DNA of 64,000 bases from Polyporus tsugae (lineage: Eukaryota > Basidiomycota > Agaricomycetes > Polyporales > Polyporaceae). The stretch lies in the NCBI GenBank assembly GCA_024305745.1, contig JAHRBS010000009.1, forward strand, positions 62,001 to 126,000, read 5' to 3'. Both the position numbers and the translations under genes were made by a program. Within the stretch, counting starts at the first letter, position 1. The number at the start of each line of letters is the position of its first letter. Positions 1-12,371 of this stretch are shown here, piece by piece. The notes under the pieces were generated by a model that made no database searches, had not been told where the DNA came from, and was given only the letters and a program-made list of their open reading frames with translations.

Positions 1-1225
1 AATATCGATGCAGAGACCTGTGGGAGTGGGCCAGGCTTTTTGTATATACACTCAGACAGCGCAGGACTCACCTCGGTTCTTAGAAGCTGGTGTCAGATCA
101 GGCTCCCCAGGGATCCATCCTTACCGGAGGCCGCTGTAGTATAAAACACCTGGAATCGAATGAACTTCCGAGTTTACATAGCTCGTGTAACCTGCCAGGC
201 TGCGGCACTGAGAAAGCTGGATTGTGGGATTGAGGTCGCGACTCAGACGACGGTCTCTGAAAGTTCGCCGGTGTACTTAGCAGCCGCAACTTAGAGCCAT
301 TCCTAATGCGGACTGGATTTGTCGTAAGTGGGGGTGAGGCAGTGGTTCAGCGCAGAGTCGAAGTTGTAGTATCCTTGGCACCGAAGGAAGTTGCTGGGAC
401 TCGAGAGCGGCAGTAACGAAAGTTTACTTGGATGTGTGGCGTGCGGCAGTGCCAGTACGGGTGACCCCGTGACGTCACGCATTCCGGACCCTGCCGAGTC
501 GTTGCAGCCTCTCAACTCACCCGTTGTGCATGGTATTGTCGTAGCGCCTTCCTTTATGTGCATACTCATTCCATCAAGTGCCCAACGTGTTCAAATATTG
601 AAGCACGTACTTGGTGAGCGTTCTCTCTGGCTAAGGCTTTGCAGTGCACACAGTACGGGCGGCGTAAGCCTGAGAAGAGCCGGACACAACATCTCCAAGT
701 GGTCGGGTGTCCTTCAGGTGGAACGTTGAACCTCCACCGCTTCATTGGTAAGTTGTTCCTCCTGTCACCGTTCTCCGTCAACGCCTGCCACTTGTTGACA
801 TGCACGTCCGTGTAGATACCGGCACCACGACGGACATTGACTAGCCGCACGACGGTGGCAACCCTCAGCAGGATCCGGTGTGCTCGGCACTGAAATCAGG
901 ATGATGGGCCCTCTTTTCATTTCTTTCCCCGCGGTATACACGCACGTGCTGTTGTGCCCGCCTCATTCAAGTTCAAAACTGGGTTCTGCTTTGCGTCCTC
1001 GTCGATTATGGACCCGCTCTCCGTGAACTGGGATTTGGAACCTGATCCATAGCCCACAAGGGCGGTGAAGCATCTCATGTGCCGTGCGGACTCCGACGCC
1101 ACAATGATCACCCAGCTTGCGGCAGCTGTAGCCGGTCATCTCGGCGCGCATGAGTGCCTCGATCGCATGTGAACCACATAGGCTGATACTTATCTGCTTT
1201 CTCAATCAGGTTGTGTTTGACCATC
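1..1225. other. No recognisable gene
   Basis: Open frames on both strands here are short, overlap one another and show no protein family I recognise. I see no RNA gene and no clear repeat. Confidence 0.5.
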
Positions 1226-1248
1226 ATGTTTCAAACAGCTCTCGACGT

Positions 1249-1694
1249 TCACGACAGGCACGGCAGGCGGTTCGGGAGTAGGGAAATGGAGGGGAAACCA
1301 GTGTCGAATTTTCAAGTTTCTTTGTGGTTTCCGAGGTGTTCTTTGGTTGTGTAAATGCCATGTTTCCCCATTGTTTCTCATGTGTTTCCAGAGATTGGAA
1401 ACAGGTTGCGGTGTATCCATAAAGGGGAAACAAAGAGAAATTCTGGGAAAACACGCCGGAAACGGGGGACATTGTCCCGAAACACCACGTTTCCGGATTG
1501 TTTCCCGAGCATTTCCTTTGTATGGACACACCATGAACCATTTCCGGTCTCTGGAAACTTACTGAAAACACCCGGGGAACTTGTCGTTTTCCCGAACTCC
1601 GAAACACCCCGGAAACTACCAAGAAACTTGAAGTTTCCACTGGAGTTTCCACATTGTTTACCGACTCCCGAAACAGGTACCTTGCCCGTCGTGG
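1249..1694. repeat. Long near-palindrome (fold-back element)
   Basis: The two halves are imperfect reverse complements around a centre near 1472, where GGGACATTGTCCC is itself almost palindromic. Outer arm pieces pair, for example CACGACAGGCACGG at about 1249 with the reverse complement of CCTTGCCCGTCGTG near 1681-1694. GTTTCC/GGAAAC words recur along both arms. Weaker similarity (CATCATGTTTC against TTCTTCATGTTGC) may carry the arms out to about 1226 and 1736. The sequence could form a hairpin of about 200 bp per arm. This is typical of fold-back or MITE-like elements and of hairpin small-RNA precursors; which one is unknown. Open frames on both strands here follow from the symmetry and are not genes. 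Confidence 0.75.
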
Positions 1695-1736
1695 GTGTTG
1701 GATGTGTGTGGCGGGACGCTTCGGGCAACATGAAGA

Positions 1737-2492
1737 ACGGCGTGCCGATGACAGGTCAAGGGTAGGATCACCTCTCTTACTTCTTGCCCGGGTTGGCGGT
1801 GCTGACCTGTGTTCTTGCCGCCACGCCAGGACTCGCGAGTGAACTTCCTTACCGTCACTCACGTACGTTGAACATGGCATTAAGATGTGATGATGATGAT
1901 GAAGATGATGATATCTATGTTTTGCTGGTACGTATCTGCCAACCCAAGCATCACTCAGCGTTGTAGTGACGGGCCACTCTTCGTAAGTTCTGACTGGCCA
2001 CGTTCAGCGTATCGTCGCCGAGTATCTGATTCGAAGCACAGCATCACCTGGATTGCCTGATACTGACACTAGCGCCATTCGAGTGTGGGAAGTGCTCGGA
2101 ACACACAAGGCGTATTATGTATATGCGACCTGGCGCATCTTCCAGCATCGCTCCCTTCAGCCACACTCCCGCATCCCTTGGAGCTGACACCTCAAATGCT
2201 CCAGGCACAACGTAACCAACTGGCAGCAGGGAAGGAATGTCGGAAGATTCAGCATCGCCTGGATGAGACCCCCGGCGGCGTCCTGAGGGTGGGCGGCCTT
2301 TGCTGATGACCGCTCATGATGCTTGTCAAGCCTTCGAATTCTTTGTGCGCGCAACTTTCCCCTGTCAATTCTCGCCCTCCCAACTCCCTTTTTACCCTGT
2401 TGTGCAAGGTTCGCCTCCTCACTGTGATCCCACTGCGATCCACTAGCTCATCGTCTCCTATTTCTAGCCCGTCAATTATCCTCGACGTCGGG
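1737..2492. other. Intergenic; short GAT-rich repeat
   Basis: No gene is supported. A short (GAT)n-like tract lies at about 1884-1912. The last few hundred bases presumably carry the promoter of the gene starting at 2493. Confidence 0.4.
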
Positions 2493-4513
2493 ATGACTAG
2501 GTGGTCTAGTTTCTCCCTTCTGGCAGCAATCCTCATCGCTGCGCTGTCGGTCCAGCCTGGCAAAGCAGGCAACACTACCTGTGTGAGTAAACAGCTTGAC
2601 TGGTACTCCAGCGTTGTTGGAGAGTCACCCTGTAAGTTATCATATCATCCCCTTCGTACGTGCCGCGCATCAACGTTTGAACGGCTGTTCTCCTCAGGCG
2701 TGACGTATCAACGCCTTCGTCAAATATGCAACAACGACTGTAAGTAATTTCGCAATGCGTCTATCCACGGACGAAGCTAACTTGTTACCGGATACCGCTC
2801 TCAGATCAAGTACCAAACTTCGACTCACAAGTTCCTGGTGATCGGTGCGACGATCAAGTGTGTACGTAGTTCAATCGACCTTGGGAGCATCTACGCGCAT
2901 ACTTACTCGATACTTACTCGATACATCCTCCAGCCGCGTGCTGTTGCAATACGATCGCTTTCCAACTCAGCATGTTATGCATGGTGTGGGTATCGAGCGT
3001 TTCGCTTGACTACAGGTAAACTGACCGCACTCAGTTGCCAGCAGGATACCCAGGACACCGGTGGTATCGGGATTGATGCGCGTAAGCACTGTCACGCGGT
3101 CTCTAACTGTCTGAAGCCTCACACAACATTTTCAGCCAAACCGGGAACGTTCGATGTGTACGGAGATTCATGCCATCCAGTCGTAAATCATACGTGAGTA
3201 ACCTCAGTTGAAGGAAGACATGTGAGCATGTATATTCCATCGTATCTGATAATTCGCTGTAGGCTCCCAAACGACATCCAGTCTGCAGTATGTAATGAGA
3301 ATATCCGGATAGACAACTTCCTCTACGGCGGCTGGGACGATGGCACTTGGTACGGCGTTTTGTATCTCCGGTCCCATCGTTCACCCCAAGTTCTCATGGC
3401 TTGTACCGATGCGACAGGTTCTAGTAAGTGTCCGCGGCGATCTGGTACATTCATCACTGGTCAGCGCGCTCATGCAGGTCGGCCATTGTAGCGTGTGGAC
3501 CAAGGAGAACGCGGAACGCGACCATGCCGCGAACAACAACAATACTTTCACACACTGCCCAAATCAGATATCCATATCTGTATCTTCGAGTCCTGCATCA
3601 ATATTGAACGCCGGCGCTACCGAAGCGACTACCAAGCCTACTTCGTCGAGTTGGATCTCGGTCAGTAGCCCCACCGTGTACCACACGATGCATTCTCCTG
3701 CTCATATTAACTATCCTCATACTATGCTTGTACGTTAGGCTTCCTCTCCAAACGCACCAATTCAAACGACCGGCGCGGGCCTCGGGAGCGATGAACAATC
3801 CAAGTTGAAGTTGCATGGGGCTCTAATCGGTGGAGTTGTCGGAGGCATCTTGTGCCTCATCCTCATCGTGCTCGCAACTATCGTGTGGACACGCCGGAAA
3901 ACCAGCAACGAACGACTCAAGCGGGCACGGAACGATCGTTTCGGGTACATGCACCACGAAATCCCACCGTCCGCCAGTGCAGTGGCAAAGAGTTCACTTG
4001 CGCCAAGCGGATTAGGCACAGGACTCGGAGGTGAGTACGAGTCGTCGTTCCCTGTTGCCGCCTGCCACCCCAGAGAGCAATTTCTTCTCCTTTTGCGTTC
4101 GTTTGGCGTAGCTTACATCACCTTACACTGCAGCTTTATCGTCACAATTCTCGTACTCTGACTGCCTCATGTCCGGAACCAGCACGACTGCCCCAGGAAC
4201 TTCATGGAGTAACGCCTGCAACACCTCCCCAAACGAACTCTCTCCCCGACACGACGACAGCGACTCGCTCTACGCGCTTAGTCGTTCCAACTCTGGACTA
4301 CTCTCGGCCGGGTACGATGACGCCCCTCGGACTGGGGACAGTGACCGCGCGACTAAGACTAAGCATACTCGTTCTCAGTCAGGCGCGGCGGCTTCCGTGT
4401 CGCTGTCGGCGTTCGACTTCACAGGCTCGCAGGTTCACGATGACGGGCAGACGATGCGCAGCTTCCCTCTCTCCGTGACGAATGAGTTCGTCACCTTCCA
4501 CCGCGGCCCATGA
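2493..4513 (+). CDS. Cys-rich single-pass membrane protein, multi-exon
   Basis: The start at 2493 opens a hydrophobic signal peptide (MTRWSSFSLLAAILIAALSV). After it comes a Cys-rich extracellular domain with CVSKQLDWYSSVVGESPC, then, across introns, VTYQRLRQICNNDY, a DDIQSAVCNENIRIDNFLYG block and NNNNTFTHCPNQ. A Ser/Thr-rich linker follows. One transmembrane helix (GALIGGVVGGILCLILIVLA, about 3817-3885) is followed by basic WTRRKTS and a Ser-rich cytosolic tail. An intron at about 4031-4132 joins the juxtamembrane exon to the tail exon, which ends at 4513. This layout is common among basidiomycete surface proteins with a SKG6-like TM/tail arrangement. The function is unknown; a cell-wall or signalling role would be a guess. 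Exon edges between 2760 and 3500 are approximate. Confidence 0.75.
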
Positions 4514-4880
4514 ATGTGAACCCCCCGGGCCTAGGCCTTATCATGAACGGGACTTGCGCTCCGACTTGAATGCACGAAATATAATATAAATATTGGGGTC
4601 TCCGAATCGATCCGGGATCATTCATACTACAGTCACGGTTGAGTAATGCAATGTTGGTTTCGACATACATCCATCCATAGACTGGTTTGTATACACGGAT
4701 TGCTTCTCGATTCACCTTGTGTTGGCCCGCTTGTCACATCCGTCACCGTTACCGACAAATCCCGCCTCGCCAGCTTTGTGGCGGGACTGGCGGCACGCAC
4801 TGTGCATCGCGTCTGCATTCACTTACAAGTTACTCATGGGTCGCATCTAGCAGCGTCTCCTGCCGTGTTCTGAGGATCCC

Positions 4881-5476
4881 GTGGTGAGTCCCATGGCTTT
4901 TCCTACTAGTAGTACACATCATGGACTGGTCCAACGTCCCGGCTGCAGGTTACTTACCACATTGACACAGCATCCTCCCAGGCGGAGCGCGATGTATCTC
5001 GATGTTAGGGACGTTTCGTCCAACGTATCGTGGATCGTCTCGTCGCACGACCTGTCACCAGCGCATTCGAACGGTGTGCAAGAGTGCCTGGTCGCGTTGA
5101 CGGTGAGTCGTACCAAGCTTCAATCCTCGGCCTCATACCCGCGACCCCCGGGGCCTCATTCCATTTCCACATGTAGGAGGTCCACCCGACGCTCATCATC
5201 GCCCTCGTCTCACTCGACGAGTTCGAGAGTACTAGTGAGAAGCACTCTTTCGTGTGGTCCACTCCTGCCGCGGTCGCGCGCCTCTCTGGCGGCTCTTTTT
5301 GTCGACTACTACTTTTAGAAGTTCATTTTTACCCACCGGCCCTCTCGTTTATATTCTACTGTTGTATTGCCGTCGTTATTAGGGTCGGAAGTTGTCCGAG
5401 ATATCGTCGTGCGCGACAGACGAAGCTGAACCATACAACGGTAAACGCGGGCGGAATCCGGCGGACGGCTGCGTAG
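4881..5476 (+). CDS. Possible small two-exon gene, unrecognised
   Basis: An open frame from 4881 contains MYLDVRDVSSNVSWIV and runs to a good donor at 5103 (GTGAGT). An acceptor at about 5176 restores the frame as LT-EVHPTLIIALVSLDEFES, and the frame then continues to a stop at 5476. The phase-0 join and the 74-nt intron are typical of this genome. No domain is recognised and the C-terminal part is of low quality. It could be a real orphan gene, a shorter gene starting at the internal ATG near 4992, or chance. Confidence 0.25.
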
Positions 5477-5578
5477 TACTACTTATCAGAAATTACGGCT
5501 ATGTAACTCCAAATACAGACTTATCAACATTTTAACGCCGGCAAAGAAAGTCAATTTGCACCGCGGACAGACTCGAGA

Positions 5579-7165
5579 ATGGCGTCCTCTTCCTCTTCCC
5601 ACCTCGCGCCCTCTGTCTTCAACCCCCGACGCCATGTTGGCGTGCATCGAGAGCACGTCTCAGATGTCTCCAACACAGAATTCCCCGGACACTACCCTGA
5701 TGAAGACCACAGCTGGAGTCTCGCAAAATTCAAGGAGGTACGCGCTCGCCGGAGGCTCTGTGCGAGTTGGTTTCTGACCAAGTTCTCCTTGACAGAACCT
5801 GAGAGTGTCGGTGAAGAGGTTGTCACAACGTTCCGTAGAATTTGACTTGGTTGGAGTGGATGCGTCGATCGCGAACGCATTCCGTCGGATATTGATCGCC
5901 GAGGTGAGCCCGTTCAGTTCCATAGTCCGTTTCAGCTCGCGACGAGGGCGTAGGGCTGGGGAGGAGGTGCCGGAAAATGGAAGGAAGGATAGCACTGGAG
6001 CTATGCGCACGATTCTGCTCGCGCGTCGAGCTGCATGATGCTTCTCCCGTCATAGCCGAAGACACCTTGCCCCACACTTACGATCGCCGTTGCTGACCGC
6101 CACCAAGGTCCCTACAATCGCAATAGAGGACGTCTTCGTGTTCAACAACACCTCCGTAATACACGACGAAATCCTATCGCACCGTTTAGGTCTCATCCCT
6201 CTAAACGTCGACCCCCGACTATTCGAGTTCCGAGCCCCAGGAGGAATGGCCACGGACCGGAACACTCTCGTATTCAAGTACGTCCCTCTCTCTCGTTATG
6301 CTTTCCCCCATCCTGTAACCTCGCCCCCAAAAGGCTCAACGTAAAGTGCGAGCGTGCAAAAAAGGCGCCAAAAGACGCCCCGCAGATCATCCACGATGTT
6401 GTAACGACCGGAGACCTCGTCTGGGAGCCACAGGGCGAGCAGGGCGCCGTCTTCGCCGCGAATCCGCCAGCGGCGACGAACAAGGACATCGTCCTCGCAA
6501 AGCTGGCGCCGGAGCAGATCCTCGAGATCGAGATGCACGCGCTCAAAGGGCTCGGGAAGGAGCACGCGAAGTGGAGTGCCGTAGGTTCGTCCGTCCGTCC
6601 GACGGATGCAGCCCGTGGAATTTGAACTTATACCCCCGCAGCGACCGCGTCGTACCGCCTGCACCCGCTCGTTATCTTGAACCCATCAAAACCCGTCCCG
6701 CGCGAACACGCCGGAAAGTTCGCGACGTGCTTCAGCCCGGGCGTCGTCAAGGTCGGTGCGCACGGGGAGGTTTCGATCGACGAGCACCACCTCCGCAAGG
6801 AGACGATGTCGCGCGAGGTGCTCCGGCACAAGGAGTTCGACGGCTGCGTCGAGCTCAAGCGGATCCGCGACTGGTTCATCTGTGCGTCTTCCCCCGTCCT
6901 TTCTTATATCTTTTACTGGGCCGCGAAGGACGGTACTGAGAGTGGTTTTCCCCCCCGCCTGTGCACGTATACAGTCAGCGTGGAGAGCGAGGGGCCGTAC
7001 ACGCCCGAGTCTCTCCTACCCGAGGCGATCAAGGTCATGCGCGGCAAGCTTGCGTCGATCCGCGCCGCGGCGGAGGCGCTCCTCGCGGACTCTGAGGACT
7101 TGGGCAGCGGGGCAGTGGTCGGCGGTCCGGACGCGGATGGCGACGTTGAGATGAATGGAGAGTAG
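5579..7165 (+). CDS. RPC40: RNA polymerase I and III subunit RPAC1 (AC40)
   Basis: This is the alpha-like assembly subunit shared by RNA polymerases I and III; it pairs with AC19 in the nucleus. The exons give a hallmark RpoA-like N-terminal region: [20 protein letters not shown], then [13 protein letters not shown], then after an intron [20 protein letters not shown] and [17 protein letters not shown]. These are followed by the insert domain, [13 protein letters not shown] and the dimerisation segment [20 protein letters not shown] near the C-terminus. The acidic tail ends DGDVEMNGE. About six exons with short GT-AG introns yield roughly 350 residues, normal for the family. The start at 5579 opens [20 protein letters not shown]. 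It looks intact and is a housekeeping gene. Confidence 0.95.
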
Positions 7166-7875
7166 TATAGGTAGAAGTGGGAGTGCTGGTACGATGGTAC
7201 GGGAACATCCGCTTTGCTGACGTCTGGCTGTGTACGCTGACATTGGACATTGGATGTGTTGCTACTGTTGCGTAGGCGGAGCCTTTTTCCTTCCGACTCT
7301 CCTTTTGCAATTGTTTATATATCTCATGCCAGTTAATGGCCTATCGGGCTCAGCCATGCATAGTGACCATACATCTCCCCGAGACTCTCTGCTTGCGGCC
7401 TCCTGGAAATGAAATGTGCTATACCTTCCCAACCGGCAGTACTTGTTGTCTTCACAAACATGCATCGGTGTTTCTGCACTGGACATTGGGCGTCGAGGTT
7501 ACCTCTTTTGGCGCCTCCTTCCGTGTTGCCACCGTCACGGTAACCTGGGCGTCCAGTCCAGTGCCTTCACTGTGACTGCAACCACCTTTGTCGCGGCCAT
7601 GATTCCAGTGAGTCCTGAACAGACCTCATTTCCGGCTGCAGCTCACCTTTTATAGACTACCATCCCTACAGACCGCCGCTTAATCTTCCTGGGATGCGCT
7701 CGCAGACTCACCTCCGATGATCATGCGGCAGACCGCCACCACACCACACCACAGATCCACAGCTCCACAGCCAGAAGGCCCTTCATGGCGCGTGCGGGGG
7801 GCGCCATTTGCGCGACGCACGCCAGCCTGAGCGTAGACTCGGAGCGCGACATGCGTCCACGCGTTTGGTCACTGA
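7166..7875. other. Intergenic
   Basis: Between the converging RPC40 and K1 genes. Only short open frames without recognisable domains are seen; the region presumably holds both 3' untranslated ends. Confidence 0.4.
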
Positions 7876-9416
7876 TCACGCTACACACAAGGGTGACTCT
7901 ACTATGCATACGTATATTGTAGAAATACCGTAACCAACCTCATCTATATAATGATACGACCTAATCGCCTCCGTCCGCTTGGCTTGGTGGTCTATTAAAC
8001 AATGTGTACTGGACTGAGTATTGCTCATAACCTCCTCCGCGCACTGACGATCCGTAGTCCGTCCACGATTGTACTCTGGAGGCTCCTCTATCAACTCTAT
8101 CGCGCCCGTCACGATCTCCAGCTCGTCGCCCAGCAAGTCCGAAGGGCACAGCGCGGTCGGCTCGCCCCAAGACGAGCCATGAAGAGGCAAAAAGCGCACC
8201 TTTCCCCCCAGGTCCGAACCGGTCCCGTACACGCGCCGGTCCATCTCCTCCTCGTGGTCGTCCAGGAAGATGAGGCCTGCCGTCGGACACGGCTCGATCG
8301 TCAACTCAGGTCCGGTCCTCACCCCGACGCGCGGCAGACTGGCGTCATGCCTGTCGAACAGCGGATACTCTGGGAGGCCCGGTGTGGCCAGCTCGCGAAA
8401 CGCCTCCCGCCATCGCCTGTACTCGGCCGTTTCCGCGAACTCGAGAGCACGGGTGTAGTCCACGAAACGGGCGAACACCGAGTGGTACGAGCCGCAGAGT
8501 GTCGTTCCGCCGACGCGCGTGGGCGGAATCGCGAGATATTCCTCCGGCGGGTTGTCCCAGGGGAGGGAACCAGTCAGGAGTTCGACGATGGTGTACGCCA
8601 AGGACTCCATGTCGTCGCGGCGGGCGGGAGCTAGGGCAAAGGGAAACGAGCTCAGCACGATATCACAGCGCATCGCAGGCGATAAGTGTACGTACGGTGC
8701 CCCCTGAGGACTCGCTCGCTGGTGTAGCAGTAGGTGCCCATGGACAGCCGCTTCTCCGTCTCGTCATCGGACCAGAATCGGCACAATCCAAAGTCGATCA
8801 GATAGAGGCGGCCGATGTTTTCACCTTGACCGAAGACGAAGTTGTGGGGCTTGATGTCGCAGTGTATTATACCCTTCTGGTGGACGTACTCGATCGCATC
8901 CATCTGAGGCCAACGCCGGGATGAGACTTTGGCATGCATGAGGGTATTCTAGCCTGAGATAGTGCGTACCATTTGGCATATGAGGACGATCAGGTTTCGC
9001 AGGCTGAGGCCGGACTCTTCGACGATGTCTACGAGATTCTTTCCTAGGTGTTCCATCGCCAAGTATTCGAAATACTGAGACCGCCCCCACGCGAACACCT
9101 GGGGGATACTCGGGTGTCCTAACGTTTGATCCATCAGTACTTCATGAATCTGGCCTTCGCCGCCAGACGCACCGCGCAACGTAAGAAGGGCACAGGCCTC
9201 GTGGAGAACCAGAGGGTGCCGCACATGGTTGGTAACCCGGGCCTTCTTCATCGCAACGACAGTGTTGGCAAGTGCGACGGAGCTTGTACCGATGACCCGC
9301 GCGGCGAAAACTATCCCTGTCAAGTTGATGAGGGTATGGGATGGTGATGCGGAGGGGATCGACTTACCATACCCACCGACCCCGAGGGTTTCTCTCCAGG
9401 TGTAAGATAACTTCAT
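7876..9416 (-). CDS. Casein-kinase-1-like protein kinase K1
   Basis: Four or five exons encode a CK1-type kinase. They carry the glycine-rich loop LGVGGYG (start MKLSYTWRETLG), the ATP lysine in VVAMKKARVTNHVRHP, then HPSIPQVFAWGRSQYFEYLA, the catalytic loop GIIHCDIKPHNF, IDFGLCRFW, and the CK1 signature RRDDMESLAYTIVELLTGSL. HRD is HCD, as in its paralogues. A divergent C-terminal domain of about 150 residues follows. The family's C-terminal NTQSSTHC motif is present, but the usual nearby stop is lost and the frame runs about 25 residues further to 7876. Introns of 50-70 nt separate the N-lobe, hinge, catalytic-loop and C-lobe exons. It is likely functional as a Ser/Thr kinase; substrates are unknown. 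Confidence 0.85.
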
Positions 9417-10274
9417 TCCCCAAAGTAAGAGGAGAGCGGCGAATCTGGATTATGAACAGTGCGACTCGGACGATGCGGTTGAAGTCAAGGACTGTGATCC
9501 TCCACCAGCCTGAGTGGACGCTGGGGCCTGAAGTGAAGGGGTGTGTGCGCATGCGTTCGCAACATTGAAGCTAAAATTGAAGATAGAAATCCATGGGGAG
9601 GCTAGTGAGTCGGCAATTGGACGGAGAGCAGAGACTCAGTGACCGGAGTTGGCCCGGACCAGGTTGTCAAGCATGCTCAAATATGGCAACCTAAACGCCA
9701 ACCACTGCCTCGCTCCACTTTTTCGACACATCATAATCTCGCTTCATGTACCTCCGAAGATAGTGCTGCTACTCCGCCACCGCGCCATACTAGGTCTGTG
9801 CCATCGAGCTGCTGAGAACCGTTCTCGTCAACTCCTGGGACCTGGATGGCGCCGAAGTGGTCAAGGTGGTCAAGGTGGTCGACTTCTACTTCATTGTCGC
9901 GAGGTGAACGTGCCTTCATCCTCCCACTCAACTATGATACCAGACGTTCAATTTGGCGAGCAGTCACCCCCGCCCTCCCCGTGGCATTGTACTCAGACAA
10001 TGCTCCGGGGAAGGGGCCGGGACGCTCGTGAAAATGAGCGTCCCTACGCCCCTCGAAAGACACGTCGAGGTTGAGACAAATGCGGAGCGATTGGCCTGAA
10101 TAAGAGTATTAGACAGACGATGGTGTCCTTTATCCGGCCGCGGCCGCGGATCCCCACTGTTCACTTGTACCCAAGCGCTCTATCTCACGACCTCTAATAG
10201 TCGCTGAACTCCGTGTTCCATTTGCCATGTCCTACTGCAGTAGCCTCACGGAGCACCCTCGTGTAGTGCATGTT
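9417..10274. other. Intergenic between K1 and K2
   Basis: No gene supported. Some low-complexity sequence is present (GGTCAAGGTGGTCAAGGTGG near 9857). Confidence 0.4.
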
Positions 10275-11661
10275 TTAAGAGCCTATACAATGAGTGTCGG
10301 ACTGGGTATTGTTCATAACCTCTGCAGCGCAATCGACGTCGACGGTCCGCCCGCGATCATACTCCGGAGGTTCCTCTATCAACTCTACAGCGCTCGTTAC
10401 GATCTCCAGCTCATCGCCCAGCAGGTCAAAACGGGACAGCGCAGTCGGCTCGCACCAAGTAGAGCAGGAAAGAGAGATGAAACCGAGCGTCCCCGAGTTG
10501 GAGTGGGAGCCGGTTCCGTACACGCGCCGTGATATCTCCTCTTCGTCGTCTTCCACGATGATGCAGTCCTCCTTCGGACACGGCTCGAACACTATGTCAG
10601 GTCCGCGTCCCACCCCGACACGGGGCAGACTGTCGTCGTGCCTGTCGAACAGTGGACACTCGGGGAGGTCTGGTGCCGGCTCGCGAAACGCCTCCCGCTA
10701 TCGTGCGTACTGAGGCGTTTCCGCGAACTCGAGAGCACGGGTGTAGTCCACGAAGTGGCCGAAGACTGGGGGGTAGGAATCGCAGAGGGTCTTTCCGTCG
10801 AAGCGTGTCGGTCGTCCCGATTGGCCCACGGGAGGAAACCGATCAGGAGGTGGACTATAGTGTACGCCAAGGACTCCATGTCGTCGCGACGGGCGGGAGC
10901 TAGGGCAAGCGGACATCCGCGAGCTTACCATGACCCCTGAGGACGCGCTCGCTGCAGTAGTCAAGAGTACCAATGGCGAGCCGCTTCTCTGGGGTGTCGC
11001 GATCGGACCAGAATCGGCACAACCCAAAGTCGATGAGGTAGAGGCGTCCGAGATTCGGGCCGCGCCCGAAGATGAAGTTGGAGGTCTTGATGTCGCAGTG
11101 GATGATACCGTTCTCGTGGATGTACTGGATCGCGTCCAGCTGCCAGGAGAGCGGACGTGATCGTGAGACTCGAGGACATGCGGGAAGGAACTAGGTCATC
11201 GCACCATTTGGCATACGAGAATGATCAAGTTGCGCTGGGTGAGCCCGAACTCGCCGACGGCGTGGCCCAGGTTCTGTCCTAGGGGCTCCATTGCCAGGTA
11301 TTCGAAGTACCGGGATCTGCCCCACGCGAAGACCTGGGGGATGCTCGGGTGTCCTAACGTTTGATTCCATGAGTACCGAGTCAAGTCGCGACGACACTCG
11401 CCATTCGACGCACCGCGCAACACGAGCAGGGCACAGGCCTCGTGGAGTCCCTGCGGATGCCGCACATGATTCGTGACTCGGACCTTCTTCATAGCGATCG
11501 TCGTGTTGACGAGCGCACCAAGGCACGAATTAGTGACCTGCGCAGCATAGACTGTCCCTGTTGATTCATCTTGAGGTTGTAGTATGTTGAGAGGTCGACG
11601 CGATGAGCTCACCATATCCACCAACTCCAAGCACGTCTTTCCACTTATAAGACAACTTCAT
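10275..11661 (-). pseudogene. CK1-like kinase K2, disrupted
   Basis: It starts MKLSYKWKDVLGVGGYG at 11661 and keeps the kinase exons: IAMKKVRVTNHVRHP, HPSIPQVFAWGRSRYFEYLA, IIHCDIKTSNF and IDFGLCRFWSD. After RRDDMESLAYTIVHLLIGFL PWANRDDRHAST the frame shifts near 10815. The true continuation (FVDYTRALEFAETPQYAR) then meets a TAG at about 10697 where K1 has Trp (RRWREAF). Beyond the stop the C-terminal domain is open to the end, finishing NTQSDTHCIGS. One frameshift plus one nonsense codon make it a recent pseudogene unless these are sequencing errors. It is the closest neighbour and relative of K1, in the same orientation, suggesting tandem duplication. Confidence 0.8.
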
Positions 11662-12371
11662 TCCTAGGGGGTATATCCGAGCAAATCGGAATAACGAAAG
11701 CCGGCGATGTGGTGCGGCTGAGCGGGCGTTATCTAACGGACGGGTGACGGTGGATATTTGCCTCAATTAACTCGTTCCCCTAGACTTCTGACTCGCTGCT
11801 AGTGGGCATTGGAGGCCTCAGGGGTACCTGATAGTCCGATATGGACGGATGCGACGGAAGAAAAGTTCCTAAGAGACCATCCAGCTGCGATCAGACGAGC
11901 TAGAGGAGGAGACGTTGCGGGGAGGACAAACGTTCGAAGCCAAGTGCAATAGGTGGAGGTCCGTTACGTCCGCCTTTGGGGACGGCGCTTCCCTTCCATG
12001 GCGCTTACAGCCATCTCGCCAGATATGGCAATATAGACGCCGTGCGGTCGAATATTCTTATCCAGCGCGCGGCCGGCATGAACTTCAACGTTTCAACCAT
12101 CGCGCACTCAGGGAACAACCATATATGCCTCTTCGCCGGAACATCATCGCTTGAACTGAATGTCTCGCACCCTATGACGAACGGCGGTACCGTGAGCGAG
12201 TCAGCCCGGGGCGGAACGCCAATGTGAATGCTCCTATTCCGAGTGGCTGGCCGGACCTTAATGAAGCAACGCAACCTCGACTCGGAGCATCTCAACGCCT
12301 TCTCCCTCTCGTCATCTGGCTTCTCTCGTGTCTTCATCTTCAGTCGACAACGTTCCTCACTCAGTTGAACG
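11662..12371. other. Intergenic between divergent K2 and K3
   Basis: About 700 bp shared by the divergent K2 and K3 5' ends. Open frames on both strands at 11976-12382 have no recognisable domain. Confidence 0.4.

Noticed and set aside
1224..1880. Open frames of 110-218 residues on both strands
   Set aside because: They lie in the palindrome and mirror each other; the repeated GTTTCC words keep several frames open with no family similarity.
4881..5318. Single-exon reading of the small gene
   Set aside because: The frame is better explained with the 5103-5176 intron; unspliced it ends in low-quality sequence. Even so the gene itself is doubtful.
7721..7909. Minus-strand 62-residue frame just past K1
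   Set aside because: It overlaps the K1 end, has no start context or domain, and looks like chance.
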